Positions 32,694-41,115 of a stretch of 44,077 nucleotides of DNA are shown one piece after another. The position numbers and the translations under genes were made by a program. Location: assembly GCA_964475545.1 (NCBI GenBank), contig CAYYXF010000004.1:1-44077 (forward strand), in the 5' to 3' direction. Origin of the DNA: DASPTR01 sp964475545 (GTDB lineage: Archaea; Thermoproteota; Bathyarchaeia; Bathyarchaeales; Bathycorpusculaceae). Each line of letters starts with the position of its first letter. Position 1 is the first letter of the stretch. Under the pieces are notes generated by a model. It ran no database searches. It saw only the letters and a list, made by a program, of their open reading frames with translations, and had not been told where the DNA came from.

Positions 32694-33701
32694 ATGGACG
32701 CTCAAGAAGCCGCAAGAAACGCATTGAGTTGTGTTCTGGAAGCAGAAAAGGGTGAAAGCATAGTAATTTTCTGTGATGAAGAGAAACTAGACATAGGTGA
32801 AGCGTTTGCTAGAGGAACTTTGGACCTCGGTCTCCAAACACGCTTGACCCCGCTCAAGACTGATCCAAGAGTCTTTCGAAAAGAGATTCCGCAGCAAGTT
32901 ATGGAAATCTTGAGACACCACGCGGATATCTACATTAATCTTCTGCGCGGCATCCGCGAAGAAGCGCCATTTCGAATAGAATTGATCAAGCTGGAGACCA
33001 GAGAACACAAGGCACGCTTGGGACACTGCCCGGGTGTTACAATGGACATGCTTACCGAAGGAGCTCTTGCTCTCACTGCAGAAGAGCACAGACGGATGCA
33101 GACTTTTGCGAAAGGGCTTATTCAAAAACTAAGCCAAGCGGTCAAGATTGAGATTTCAAACCCGGCTGGTACAGATATCTCTCTGGGTGTTGAAGGAAGA
33201 CCTTTCTTCACTGATACCATAATCGATAGGAAAACAATGAAGTGGATGAATCTTCCTACAGGTGAAGTTCTAATTGCTCCCGTGGAGAATGCCGCTGAAG
33301 GTGAATTAGTATGCGATATGGCTGTTGGCGGAGTTGGTTTAGTAGAGACTCCTGTCAAGTTGACTGTGCAAAATGGGAGAGTGCGAGACTCCTCTTCAAA
33401 GAGTCCCCAGATACTCAGAAACGTCAGAGACTCGCTAAACACTGACGCTCGCTCAAGCACAATAGGTGAATTTGCCTTCGGCATAAATCCTAAGGCAAGA
33501 CTCGCCGACGAGTTCCTCGAAGCTGAAAAACTGTTCGGCACAATTCACATAGCCTTTGGCGACAACTCGGACTTCCCTGGGGGACAAAATCCTTCCAAGA
33601 ATCACTTAGACCTGCTGATATCAAAGCCATCGGTCAGAGCGTTCAACAAGAATGGATCAAGCCTAGATGTTCTTGTAGAAGGGACTTTTTCTCAATTTTA
33701 G
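32694..33701 (+). CDS. M29-type aminopeptidase (leucyl aminopeptidase-like)
   Basis: A 335-residue metallopeptidase of the aminopeptidase T/AmpS-like group, which removes N-terminal residues in the cytoplasm. Metal-site segments visible are the MNLPTGEVLIAPVE region, GEFAFGINPKAR, and IHIAFGDNSDFPGGQNPSKNHLDLL, with conserved Glu, His and Asp residues. ATG 32694 follows a TATA-like GTTATAGT about 26 bases upstream, so the message may be leaderless. It is followed nine bases on by a small hypothetical gene. Confidence 0.85.
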   Translation: MDAQEAARNALSCVLEAEKGESIVIFCDEEKLDIGEAFARGTLDLGLQTRLTPLKTDPRVFRKEIPQQVMEILRHHADIYINLLRGIREEAPFRIELIKLETREHKARLGHCPGVTMDMLTEGALALTAEEHRRMQTFAKGLIQKLSQAVKIEISNPAGTDISLGVEGRPFFTDTIIDRKTMKWMNLPTGEVLIAPVENAAEGELVCDMAVGGVGLVETPVKLTVQNGRVRDSSSKSPQILRNVRDSLNTDARSSTIGEFAFGINPKARLADEFLEAEKLFGTIHIAFGDNSDFPGGQNPSKNHLDLLISKPSVRAFNKNGSSLDVLVEGTFSQF

Positions 33702-33758
33702 CCGTCTTAAATGCTTAAATCGTCAAACGTTAGACTTGATGAAAGAGAGGTTCCAAAT

Positions 33759-34022
33759 ATGGCCGAGAAGACTGAAGAAAAACTTCCTATATCCGATTTC
33801 TACAAAGTGGTCGATTACACTACAGTTTTTAAGAGCCAAAAATGGTGGGAGGCAATAGTCGTCTTCGAATATAGTGGAAGGCGGGCGATTGGCTTGTATC
33901 TTTGGCAGAAGAGAGCAGACGTTTGGAAAAGAAAACACAAGTTTAACGTAAGGAACTTGGAGGAATGGGACAAGCTGAAGAGTGCCATCGAGCAGCTGGC
34001 ACCAAAGCTTGCTTCAAAATAG
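33759..34022 (+). CDS. conserved hypothetical protein
   Basis: An 87-residue acidic/basic protein, not recognised. It begins MAEKTEEKLPISDFYKVV and has an aromatic core TTVFKSQKWWEAIVVFEY and LYLWQKRADVWKRKHKFNV, ending in a helix. The frame is open to 33711, but ATG 33759 has GAGAGG upstream. It follows the aminopeptidase by 57 bases, or 9 from the earlier start. No membrane or zinc motif. Confidence 0.6.
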   Translation: MAEKTEEKLPISDFYKVVDYTTVFKSQKWWEAIVVFEYSGRRAIGLYLWQKRADVWKRKHKFNVRNLEEWDKLKSAIEQLAPKLASK

Positions 34023-34125
34023 CCTCCTAAGTCCATTCCAAGCGGGAATGACAGGCTGAATGCTCTTATCAAGTCATATGAACCTCAAAACCCATCCGAA
34101 TCTTGTATCCAGCAGCTCGTCAACA

Positions 34126-34133
34126 ATTTATTA
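34126..34133 (+). promoter_or_regulatory. TATA box of the DUF4443 gene
   Basis: ATTTATTAG lies about 26 bases before 34156, giving a transcript start near the GTG at 34156 and 10 bases before ATG 34166. Confidence 0.45.
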
Positions 34134-34165
34134 GCTGACAGCCCACTCTGGTATTGTGAAGCCTT

Positions 34166-34790
34166 ATGCGCCGCCCTCTCAGGCGATTTCTTCGAAGAAA
34201 TCGCGGCTGAGAAAGCTCCAGGTCCATCTTTGAAGTTTTCAGTTTTCCATATGCTGATCGCAATAGAGCTTGTGGCGGAGAAACCTACTGGTCGTAACAA
34301 ACTGGCTCAAAAGCTGAACGTTGGAGAAGGCACTGTGCGAACATTAGTGGGGCGACTGAAAAATGCCGGGTTGATAACAATCTCTAAAGGCGGGTGCAGT
34401 CTCACGAAGGAAGGTTTGGGTCTCTGGAAAGAATACAGTTCGATTTTCAAGAAGGTTGAGATCGGGAAAAGTGAACTGACTGACGCAGAATACAATTTCG
34501 CGGTGTTGATCAGAAATCAAGGACACAAGCTCAAGTCAGGAATGGAACAAAGGGATGCGGCCATCATGGCCAGCGCCAAAAATGCCACAACAATAGTATT
34601 TAAAGAGGGAAAATTGACCATTCCATCGGTAAGCAATGATTTGGCCAAGGATTTTCCGAAGGCTGCAAACCAACTAAGAGCCTTGCAGCCCAAGCAGATG
34701 GATGCAATAATAATTGCAGGCGCTGATAGTTTAGAAAAGGCCGAATATGGGGCGGTGGCGGCGGCATGGACGCTTCTTGACAAGGTCTAA
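34166..34790 (+). CDS. DUF4443 HTH protein with shifted N-terminus
   Basis: An archaeal HTH protein of the DUF4443 type. The intact frame from TTG 34230 gives SVFHMLIAIELVAEKP, the HTH region GEGTVRTLVGRLKNAGLIT, and GHKLKSGMEQRDAAIMASAKNATTIVF (family core). Immediately upstream in that frame lies AAEKAPGPSLKF, typical N-terminal sequence, but this frame contains no ATG, GTG or TTG back to the previous gene. ATG 34166 begins MRRPLRRF in another frame; one fewer base within 34185-34192 would join it to FEEIAAEKAPGPS. That region is inside a perfect 22-base palindrome. A real frameshift, assembly error or a programmed event are all possible. Confidence 0.7.
34183..34204. promoter_or_regulatory. 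perfect 22-base palindrome at the start of DUF4443 gene
   Basis: Half-site GCGATTTCTTC followed directly by its exact complement GAAGAAATCGC. It lies 27 bases after the expected transcript start and inside the shifted N-terminal coding region. It could be an autoregulatory operator or a strong RNA hairpin. Confidence 0.6.
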
Positions 34791-34811
34791 ACGCTGCGAG
34801 TTGAACGTTAG

Positions 34812-35573
34812 CTAGTAAGTGTACTTGTCTCCTCCCGCTAGGATACGTTCCAGTGTCGCATTGAGATTCAGCATTCCTTCGTTTGTCTTGGCTGAAACTG
34901 GGAGTAGAGGAAATTCTAACCCGAGTTCGTAAATGGCGTGTGCCATGTTCTTGCTTAGCAGACGCTTTGTTCCTTCGAGTCTTTTTTCAATTGCGTCTTC
35001 CAAGGCTCTTTGACTGGTTGCCCAACTCACGATTTCGCCAAGTTGCTCTTTTGGAAGCAGGTCGCATTTTGATATGAGGTGCAGTTGAGGCAGTAGAAAA
35101 CGATTGTAAACTGCTGTCGAGAGGAAAAGGTTCGAAACATAGTTGAGTGGGTTGACTGAGAAGACCGAGTCAAACAAGTAGACCATGACTTTGGGTTCTT
35201 TTGTAAGTTCACTCGTGATGTACGGTCCGCTTGCTCTGAAGGCAAACAGCTCCATTTGTCCGGAAGTGTCAACCAAAACAATGTCTGATTGCAACTCTTC
35301 AATTTCCCGCGAAATCTTTTCAGTTTCATCTGCAATCAGGTCGGCAGCCATGATCAGTGCGCCGTTTGGCCCTAGACGGTATTCTTCCATCAGCTTGTCA
35401 ATATTGACGTAGTTGCGAACATCCACATCAGGCGAATATGGAAGAGTCATCACTCCCGGGTCGAGATTTACTATTGAAACATCCTGTTTTGACGCTATCA
35501 GCCATTCGCTGAAGGCCGCTGTAAGCAGTGACTTTCCGGCACCAGCAGTTCCAATAATGAACACTATGAACAT
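34812..35573 (-). CDS. GPN-loop GTPase
   Basis: A SIMIBI GTPase of the GPN family (253 aa), linked in eukaryotes to RNA polymerase II assembly; the archaeal role is unknown. Walker A GTAGAGKSLL lies at residues 8-17, the insertion loop GPN is in YRLGPNGALI, switch DTSGQMEL and the guanine motif SKCD follow. TTG 35579 is the first start, but ATG 35573 has GAGGATGAT six bases upstream, close to the full ribosome site. It is convergent with the DUF4443 gene. Length is typical of archaeal single GPN proteins. Confidence 0.93.
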   Translation of the reverse strand: MFIVFIIGTAGAGKSLLTAAFSEWLIASKQDVSIVNLDPGVMTLPYSPDVDVRNYVNIDKLMEEYRLGPNGALIMAADLIADETEKISREIEELQSDIVLVDTSGQMELFAFRASGPYITSELTKEPKVMVYLFDSVFSVNPLNYVSNLFLSTAVYNRFLLPQLHLISKCDLLPKEQLGEIVSWATSQRALEDAIEKRLEGTKRLLSKNMAHAIYELGLEFPLLPVSAKTNEGMLNLNATLERILAGGDKYTY

Positions 35574-35705
35574 TCTCAAATCATCCTCAGCTGAATTGGA
35601 CAGTCGTATTGTTGTATCAAGCCACAGTTCCTCAGTAAAAGCCTTTTTCTATTGGCGCCGTCTTGGCAGCTCGCTCGCGAGTTCACTGGTGGGGGCGGGT
35701 TCTGA

Positions 35706-35900
35706 TCAAGGGATTGCCTTTCTAATCGTTCTCCATACGAACAGAATTGAAAGAAATGCCAAGACAGCTACGATCAATATTACAGCTAATAGGAAAGAAT
35801 CATAGTTGATCCCTTCCAGGACATAGTGGAAAATCACAAGCAGGATAAGCATGAGAGAGACCGACCATAGCAGGTGTTTCAGAAATGTGTTCAAATCCAA
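35706..35900 (-). CDS. small two-helix membrane protein
   Basis: A 64-residue protein with two hydrophobic stretches (LLWSVSLMLILLVIFHYVL; LLAVILIVAVLAFLSILFVW) and a basic end (RTIRKAIP). TTG 35900 has GAGG eight bases upstream in AAGAGGAAATATTC. Not recognised. It lies 127 bases from the GPN GTPase gene. Its reality is supported by the ribosome site and composition but not by a family. Confidence 0.55.
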   Translation of the reverse strand: MDLNTFLKHLLWSVSLMLILLVIFHYVLEGINYDSFLLAVILIVAVLAFLSILFVWRTIRKAIP

Positions 35901-36031
35901 GAATATTTCCTCTTAATCGTGTTTTTGTATTCAACTATCTTGGCAAATAAGCATTGCGACATCTCTTCACAACGCGCGCTTGCGAAGGAAAGCTTACTAA
36001 CACCTCAGACTTTCCCTGAATCATAATTGGC

Positions 36032-36062
36032 TCATATTTGGGCCATATACTGAACCGGGGGG
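36032..36062. repeat. dispersed repeat, copy 2
   Basis: Matches 3-33 at 27 of 31 positions, including the TGAACCGGGGGG block (here with one extra G). It starts 22 bases after the stop of the CinA-type gene (minus strand) and is followed by a GTGCAC-containing segment, so both copies share orientation and placement relative to a minus-strand gene end. Confidence 0.55.
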
Positions 36063-36084
36063 GAGGCTGTGCACGCACTAACTG

Positions 36085-36906
36085 TTACCGGCTTTTTCGG
36101 ATCCTGGTTTTTCCCCCTTTCTTCTCTATTAATTCTGACAGTTGAATGATGGCTTCTCCCAAACGGTTCTTGCCGGTCTTAGAGTCCTTGGCGGTTGTGG
36201 AGAAGTGTAATTCTATGTGTGGTATGTCTTCTTCGCCTTTCGGATGCGATTTTATGTAGACACATGCGTTATCATGCATCACCTGGTCGATTAGGGGGGC
36301 TAGGGCTGACTCCATAATTGAGTCTGCAAGGATGCTTGTTTCAAAGAAGGTGACGTCTCCGGCTTGTTTCTTGAGTAAAGGTACGATGGATTCCTCGAAA
36401 ATCGCTTTCATCTCGGAAGGAACGCCTGGCAATGCTATTAGAATTGTTCCTTTGGTTTTTATCATCACGCCTGGGGCTGTGCCGACAGGGTTGTGTAGTG
36501 GTTCTGCTTTTTCCGGAAGCTTTGCCATCTTGATCCTGGGTGGTGTCAGATCTACTTTTTCTATTCTCCCTTCTCTGGCATAGGCTTCGTATTTTTCCTT
36601 AACCATCTTGAGGGCTTTTTCATTGATTTCCAGTTTACGTTCTAGGGCTTTGGAGATTCCCTCTAGAGTCTTGTCGTCGAAGGTGGGACCAAGACCACCG
36701 GTTGTTATTATCGACTGTGGTTTTCGCTTGAGGGCTTCAATTGTGGCTGCTGCAATCTCGTCAACGTCATCGCTTACCACCGTTATTCTTCTTACCTCTG
36801 ATCCTAGTGCGGTTGCTCGTTTAGCCATCCACGTGGCATTTGTGTTCAGTGTTTTTCCAATCAGAAGTTCGTTGCCTATGCATATGATTTCTATGTGCCT
36901 GCTCAC
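36085..36906 (-). CDS. CinA/MoaB-type molybdopterin-binding domain protein
   Basis: A protein with the molybdopterin-binding (MoCF-like) fold of CinA N-terminal domains: IEIICIGNELLIGKTLNTNATWMAKR, the TTGGLGPTFDDKTLEGIS motif, HNPVGTAPGVMI and ALPGVPSEMKAIFEESIVP. Bacterial CinA acts in NAD metabolism as ADP-ribose pyrophosphatase/nicotinamide nucleotide amidohydrolase; archaeal short forms lack the amidohydrolase domain, as here. The frame is open to 37026, overlapping the zinc-ribbon gene by 25 bases, but GTG 36906 starts at the domain and has GAGGG eight bases upstream. 273 aa is then usual. Confidence 0.82.
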   Translation of the reverse strand: MSRHIEIICIGNELLIGKTLNTNATWMAKRATALGSEVRRITVVSDDVDEIAAATIEALKRKPQSIITTGGLGPTFDDKTLEGISKALERKLEINEKALKMVKEKYEAYAREGRIEKVDLTPPRIKMAKLPEKAEPLHNPVGTAPGVMIKTKGTILIALPGVPSEMKAIFEESIVPLLKKQAGDVTFFETSILADSIMESALAPLIDQVMHDNACVYIKSHPKGEEDIPHIELHFSTTAKDSKTGKNRLGEAIIQLSELIEKKGGKTRIRKSR

Positions 36907-37001
36907 GTTGTGTTCCCTCTTTTCGGATGCTGGAAGAAGAAGCTGATCGGTTCTTTTATGCTGTTTGCTGACTTCCCGTTCTAAAAAGCTGTGGACATCC
37001 T

Positions 37002-37208
37002 CTATTTTTTCTTCCCGAGCCACCATTTCAGGTATTCTTTTCTTCTCTTTTCCTGCTCGCTTTCTCCGGTGTCGATGTCAGGTCTGTTCTTCTCTCTCAG
37101 TTCCATAAGCTCTTGTTGGGTCACAGACAGTCCGCAGCTCTTGCAAACGTAATGTTTGGTCCCTAACATGTACTGCATTTCGCCACCGCATTCTGGACAG
37201 TATGCCAT
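37002..37208 (-). CDS. small zinc-ribbon protein
   Basis: A 68-residue protein with CPECGGEM at residues 4-11 and CKSCGLSV near 22-29 forming a four-Cys zinc site, then a charged helix and a basic C-terminus (KEYLKWWLGKKK). Function unknown; possibly nucleic-acid binding. The CinA-type gene follows on the same strand and its open frame overlaps this 3' end, so the two are probably co-transcribed. Confidence 0.75.
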   Translation of the reverse strand: MAYCPECGGEMQYMLGTKHYVCKSCGLSVTQQELMELREKNRPDIDTGESEQEKRRKEYLKWWLGKKK

Positions 37209-37274
37209 CTTGATGCTCCAATTCTCGTAACAGAGGGAATCATCAGAGAGAAATAGGTTTTGGTTCTCTAGTCT

Positions 37275-38051
37275 TTACAGTTTTCCTTTAACTTGGATCG
37301 TGTGAAGTGCTACCAGATAAGCTGCCGCGCCGATTATCGCGAACGGCAGGCTCGCGAGTAGAATGTTGATGAGAAAGAGAGGTTGAACACTGTTTCCTGC
37401 GAAGGTGTATTGCCGCATGGCTTCGGCTGCTAGGCTTAGCGGATTCGCTGACACGATGTTGGTGAGAAACGGCGGAAAATAGTTACTGATGACTCCTATG
37501 GGATAGTATACTGTGCTGAAAACCAGCAATATTGTCTGCACGATTTGTTGGTAGGCAAAGTAGTATTCGCCGTGAGTGGATGCGAAGGCTGCAAGAGACG
37601 CTGCGATTCCTGCCAGTCCCATGGCGAGGACGAATAGAAATGGTAACAGAATGAGGGTGTTCCACACTGCCTGTGCTGGGAGAACGACGAGTGCGATTAG
37701 CAAGAGTGATGTTGAGTAGACAACTGCGGCAAGTCCGCCTGCCAGTAAGTAGGCTGCGACAATGCCGTAGATGCTGATGGGCAAGGAGAGGTAGTATTGG
37801 ATTACGCCTTCACGGATGGCTAGCCATATGCGTCTCCCAGTGTCCAAAGCAGCCACAAAGAGTCCCATGACAATGATGGCTGGAACAAAGAACTGGAAGT
37901 AGTTGAAGCTCATCAGTTTTCCATATACTAGGGCTACGACAAGCATGTCTGAAAGGTGCAGGCTTAGAAGTATCGCCATAAGCCATTTTGTTCTGAAGAA
38001 GTAGGAGAAGTCATTTCGGGTCAGTTGTAGGATGCTGGAAAGCTCTGTCAT
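37275..38051 (-). CDS. ABC-2 type transporter permease
   Basis: A 258-residue membrane permease with six predicted helices. The first is in RTKWLMAILLSLHLSDMLVVALVYG; then ALDTGRRIWLAIREGVIQYYLSLPIS marks the conserved cytoplasmic segment. It begins within the stop of the second permease (overlap of four bases, ATGA type), so it is the third gene of the operon. Substrate unknown; relatives export drugs, lipids or polysaccharide. Confidence 0.85.
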   Translation of the reverse strand: MTELSSILQLTRNDFSYFFRTKWLMAILLSLHLSDMLVVALVYGKLMSFNYFQFFVPAIIVMGLFVAALDTGRRIWLAIREGVIQYYLSLPISIYGIVAAYLLAGGLAAVVYSTSLLLIALVVLPAQAVWNTLILLPFLFVLAMGLAGIAASLAAFASTHGEYYFAYQQIVQTILLVFSTVYYPIGVISNYFPPFLTNIVSANPLSLAAEAMRQYTFAGNSVQPLFLINILLASLPFAIIGAAAYLVALHTIQVKGKL

Positions 38052-38824
38052 CCGCTTTTCACTCCTTCCACTAAACGTTGGAGAAGAAACATGCTTAACC
38101 CCAGAGTGCTTACTGCAAGCGCTGTGAGCACGGCGACAGCGTAGACTGGGTTAAGCAGTATGCTTGGATCAAATCCGAGAAAGAGGCGAACAAGATCTGC
38201 GCCATAGGTTAGGGGGCTAAACCTTGCCACTGAAGCATAGTCTGGGCTCGCGCGGGCTAGAGACGCGAGCGGATAAAGTACGGTGCTGAAGCGGATTATT
38301 ATTGCGCTCAGCCCTGTTGTGATGGCAGCGTACAGGTCGCTTGACTTGAAAGCGATGAAGGACAAGCCTAGCATTAGTCCAGCGATGCCGAAGCCCAAGC
38401 AGAAGAGTGTTGCCACTGCAGCTGCTACGGAAACAACTGTTAGATTACCGATCAATGACAGTGTGATGGCAAATGGAACTGTCAGCATCAAAGCTAGCTC
38501 AAACCCACCTTTCAAGGCTGTGGCGAGGAAGAGTTTTGACCGCGAAATTGGAAGGCTGAGAAGGTATGGTAATCGCCCTTCATGTGCATCTTCTACAAAG
38601 TCTCTTCCAGCGTGGGAGCCAATGTCAAACGTCATCATGACAAGGAAGCCTACAGCGTAGAATTGCTGATAATTGCCTATCTCAGTGGCAGTCACGAGTT
38701 GCGATATTAGGGCACCGTATATGAAGAGTTGTATTGTGAAAGTGAACCATTGTAAGGTTATCCAGACGGGTGGCTTAAGCTCGTGTTTTAGGTCGAACCA
38801 TATTAGGCGGATGACGCTACGCAT
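38048..38824 (-). CDS. ABC-2 type transporter permease
   Basis: A second 258-residue permease related to its neighbour, with six hydrophobic segments and the cytoplasmic loop DFVEDAHEGRLPYLLSLPISRSKLF matching the same position in the partner. The two permeases would form a heterodimer. It overlaps the ATPase gene's end by eight bases and the other permease by four. No substrate can be assigned. Confidence 0.85.
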   Translation of the reverse strand: MRSVIRLIWFDLKHELKPPVWITLQWFTFTIQLFIYGALISQLVTATEIGNYQQFYAVGFLVMMTFDIGSHAGRDFVEDAHEGRLPYLLSLPISRSKLFLATALKGGFELALMLTVPFAITLSLIGNLTVVSVAAAVATLFCLGFGIAGLMLGLSFIAFKSSDLYAAITTGLSAIIIRFSTVLYPLASLARASPDYASVARFSPLTYGADLVRLFLGFDPSILLNPVYAVAVLTALAVSTLGLSMFLLQRLVEGVKSG

Positions 38825-39773
38825 TTTCGCTTGTCTCCAGTTTTTTGCCTGTAAAGCTTAGAAAGACGTCATCTAATGATGGTTCGGTCACTCTTACCGA
38901 TGAGACGTGGACCTTTCTTTCATAGCATAAGCTTGTCATTTTTGGAACCCAAGCTTCCGCGATTGAAACATAAGCTTTGTATTTGTTCGTGCCCGTGGAC
39001 GTTAGCTTTGCCGTACCCGGGATATTGGCCAGTTCCTCTTGGATTGCTTCATCGTTTTCAGCATGTTCCAATTCGAGTTCAACAATGTCGCCTCCTGTAA
39101 TCTTGTCTTTCAGGTTTTGAACCGTGTCGCAAACGATGCTTTTCCCTTGGTCAAGAATGGTAACTCTGTCGGCCAGGTATTCTGCTTCGCGAACTTCGTT
39201 TGTTGCGACTAGAATTGTCGAGCCTTTTTCCCTCATTCGCAGTATCTTCTCCCAGATCGTTCGTTTTCCTCGCAAGTCCACTTGGCTGCTTGGTTCATCG
39301 AATATGGCAAATTTGGGACTTTGCACTAGAACCTTGGCTATTTCTAGTCTTTTGGTTTGGCCGCCTGACAGCTGCATGAACAGCTTGTTACGGGCGTCCC
39401 AAAGCTCCATATCCTTCAGAACCTGCTCTATCAAAGCGTTACGTTCAGTCTTCTTGACCCCGCACATCGCAGCATGAAATTGGAGAATCTCTGCTGGTTT
39501 GTGTCTCCAAAAGCCTCTTGCATCTTGGAATGCGATTCCTAAGATTTGACGAACCTTGGTCGGATGCTTGATCACGTCAAGGCCCATCACCTTCGCTGTG
39601 CCTGACGTAGGCTTCAGGACTGTTGCCAGAGTTAACAGAAGGGTTGTTTTGCCGGAGCCATTCGGTCCCAGCAAAACCATGATCTCCCCAGCGTTCACTG
39701 TGAAGTCTAGACCCTTGAGTGCATATGTCTTGCCATAACGTTTGACCAAATTCTGGGTTTCAACTGCATACAT
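38817..39773 (-). CDS. ABC transporter ATP-binding protein (DrrA-like)
   Basis: The ATPase of the exporter (318 aa). Walker A LLGPNGSGKTTLL lies at about residues 35-47, signature LSGGQTKRLEIAKVL, Walker B KFAIFDEPSSQVD, and the H-loop position has Asn (LVATNEVREAEYL), an unusual replacement of the usual His. About 100 residues after the ATPase form a C-terminal domain like DrrA-type proteins. ATG 39773 has AAGGAA nine bases upstream within a palindrome. A TATA box at 39823-39831 starts the operon. It is the first gene of three. Confidence 0.93.
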   Translation of the reverse strand: MYAVETQNLVKRYGKTYALKGLDFTVNAGEIMVLLGPNGSGKTTLLLTLATVLKPTSGTAKVMGLDVIKHPTKVRQILGIAFQDARGFWRHKPAEILQFHAAMCGVKKTERNALIEQVLKDMELWDARNKLFMQLSGGQTKRLEIAKVLVQSPKFAIFDEPSSQVDLRGKRTIWEKILRMREKGSTILVATNEVREAEYLADRVTILDQGKSIVCDTVQNLKDKITGGDIVELELEHAENDEAIQEELANIPGTAKLTSTGTNKYKAYVSIAEAWVPKMTSLCYERKVHVSSVRVTEPSLDDVFLSFTGKKLETSENA

Positions 39774-39782
39774 GAGTTAAGT

Positions 39783-39795
39783 TTCCTTCAAGGAA
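39783..39795 (-). promoter_or_regulatory. palindrome overlapping the ABC-operon ribosome site
   Basis: On the minus strand TTCCTT-G-AAGGAA. The right arm AAGGAA is the likely ribosome site, nine bases before ATG 39773, so a hairpin or a bound regulator would block translation or transcription. The expected leader is only about 27 bases. Confidence 0.5.
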
Positions 39796-39822
39796 TTTGC
39801 CTCTACACATGTAAATGGGGAG

Positions 39823-39831
39823 GTATAAAAA
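39823..39831 (-). promoter_or_regulatory. TATA box of the ABC operon
   Basis: Reads TTTTTATAC on the minus strand, about 27 bases before an expected transcript start near 39800. Confidence 0.55.
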
Positions 39832-39941
39832 CGCTCTGTACACGTTGTTTTCCGCGGTCTGTTACTCTTTTTCTTGCTGATACTTCGAAGACGACAAAAC
39901 CATAAGAAAAGCAGCGTAATGAAAAATAATTGAAGCGCCTA

Positions 39942-41033
39942 TCAAGTTATGAAGTTCTCCAGTTTTGCTTCTTCTGCCAGCTGGATAGCCTTCTCCATTT
40001 CATTCTTTGACAGTCTTCTTTGCATTCCCGGAATTTCGTGCGCTCGCCATTCAGGCCTGTACTGAAACATTAGGTTGACTCTTGTTTGTGTGCCTAGGTT
40101 TTGGGCAATCCAATCAATTATTGGTTTTGTGCAGCATTCAAGATGGTTTGGCAGGACCAGGATGCGCACTATGATTTCGCCGTGTCTTTTTGCTTCTTGA
40201 TGGTTACGGGTGCAGACTGTCCAATAGTCTGGTGCGTCAGAGATTCTTGCTGCGCATTCTCCCGGTCCGTATTTGAAGTCCAGTAGGTAGATGTCGGCGA
40301 ATCCTGCTAGAAGTTGAGCCGCTTCTGGCCCGTAGTAGCTGTTTGAGTTCCAAACAACCGGAATGTTTACGTTCACATTCCTGAATGTTGCCAGCCATTG
40401 CTTGAGCCATGGGGTTGGCTCTCCACCGACTAAATTGGCGTTTCTGCAACCATTGTTTCGCAGTTTTTCAACTTCTTTGGCTAACCGTTCAGGACTGTAG
40501 GTTTCGCCGATTTCCATCCATTGGGAAATCGTCCAGTTTTGGCAATGTTTGCATTGCATCGTACAGCCCATTGTGAAAATGGTTCCGGAAGGCACGAGCT
40601 CGGGCTCTTCGCCCATGTGTTCGAAGATGCTGGAAACAGCTATTTCCGCGCCGCACTTGCAGTAGCCGAGTTCTCCTTCAATTCTGTCGACTCCGCATTG
40701 GCGTGTGCAAAAGTGGCAATGGCGGAGAATTCTGTTCGCAAGCTCTATCTTCAAGTCCAAAAAAGACGTTTGGGGCAACGGCAGATCATGCGGGTTTTCT
40801 TGTCCACGGTCAATCTTGCTCTCAATTGTCTGCATTTCATCTATCAAGACTGCATGTTTCTGCCAGAGCTCTTTTGTGGAATCGTGTTCGCTGTACTCTG
40901 CTGCGATTTTCTTCGCAATGATGAATTTTGCTGGCTTTTCATCCTGTACTACATCAAAATATCTAGCCAAACTTGCTCGAGCTTTTTTGTCTGTTAACAC
41001 TGCTAAGGCGTCAGGTCTTAGATGCGGCCACAT
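39942..41033 (-). CDS. radical SAM protein (PflA-related, COG1313-like)
   Basis: A radical SAM enzyme of about 363 aa. The iron-sulphur motif is CTMQCKHC (C-x3-C-x2-C); before it lies a second Cys set HCHFCTRQCGVD and GYCKCG, typical of the PflA-related uncharacterised group. Later LDFKYGPGECA and CTRNHQEAKRHG match the barrel strands. Its substrate is unknown; glycyl-radical activation is only one possibility. The frame opens at TTG 41066, but a TATA-like AATTTATAC at 41065-41073 puts transcription near 41044, making ATG 41033 the likely start. AmrS lies upstream on the same strand. Confidence 0.85.
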   Translation of the reverse strand: MWPHLRPDALAVLTDKKARASLARYFDVVQDEKPAKFIIAKKIAAEYSEHDSTKELWQKHAVLIDEMQTIESKIDRGQENPHDLPLPQTSFLDLKIELANRILRHCHFCTRQCGVDRIEGELGYCKCGAEIAVSSIFEHMGEEPELVPSGTIFTMGCTMQCKHCQNWTISQWMEIGETYSPERLAKEVEKLRNNGCRNANLVGGEPTPWLKQWLATFRNVNVNIPVVWNSNSYYGPEAAQLLAGFADIYLLDFKYGPGECAARISDAPDYWTVCTRNHQEAKRHGEIIVRILVLPNHLECCTKPIIDWIAQNLGTQTRVNLMFQYRPEWRAHEIPGMQRRLSKNEMEKAIQLAEEAKLENFIT

Positions 41034-41064
41034 GTCAGACTCATGAATAGATAGTGCAGGCATC

Positions 41065-41073
41065 AATTTATAC
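41065..41073 (-). promoter_or_regulatory. TATA-like element before the radical SAM gene
   Basis: GTATAAATT on the minus strand overlaps the first in-frame start codons and would make ATG 41033 the first codon in the transcript. Confidence 0.4.
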
Positions 41074-41115
41074 GGTAAGATGCCAGTTCAAGCTGGGAGC
41101 GTTTTCGCGCTATCT

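Noticed and set aside
34156..34233. 25-codon leaderless upstream peptide from GTG 34156
   Set aside because: The GTG at the expected transcript start and the TTGA overlap are attractive, but the protein-like APGPS sequence in the main frame argues for a shifted N-terminus instead.
36032..36062. tRNA or tRNA fragment on the minus strand of the repeat (GGTTCA block)
   Set aside because: GGTTCA resembles a T-arm, but no acceptor, anticodon or D-arm can be folded around either copy.
36085..37026. Long N-terminal extension of the CinA-type protein (start 37026)
   Set aside because: It would overlap the zinc-ribbon gene, and GTG 36906 has a ribosome site and begins at the domain.
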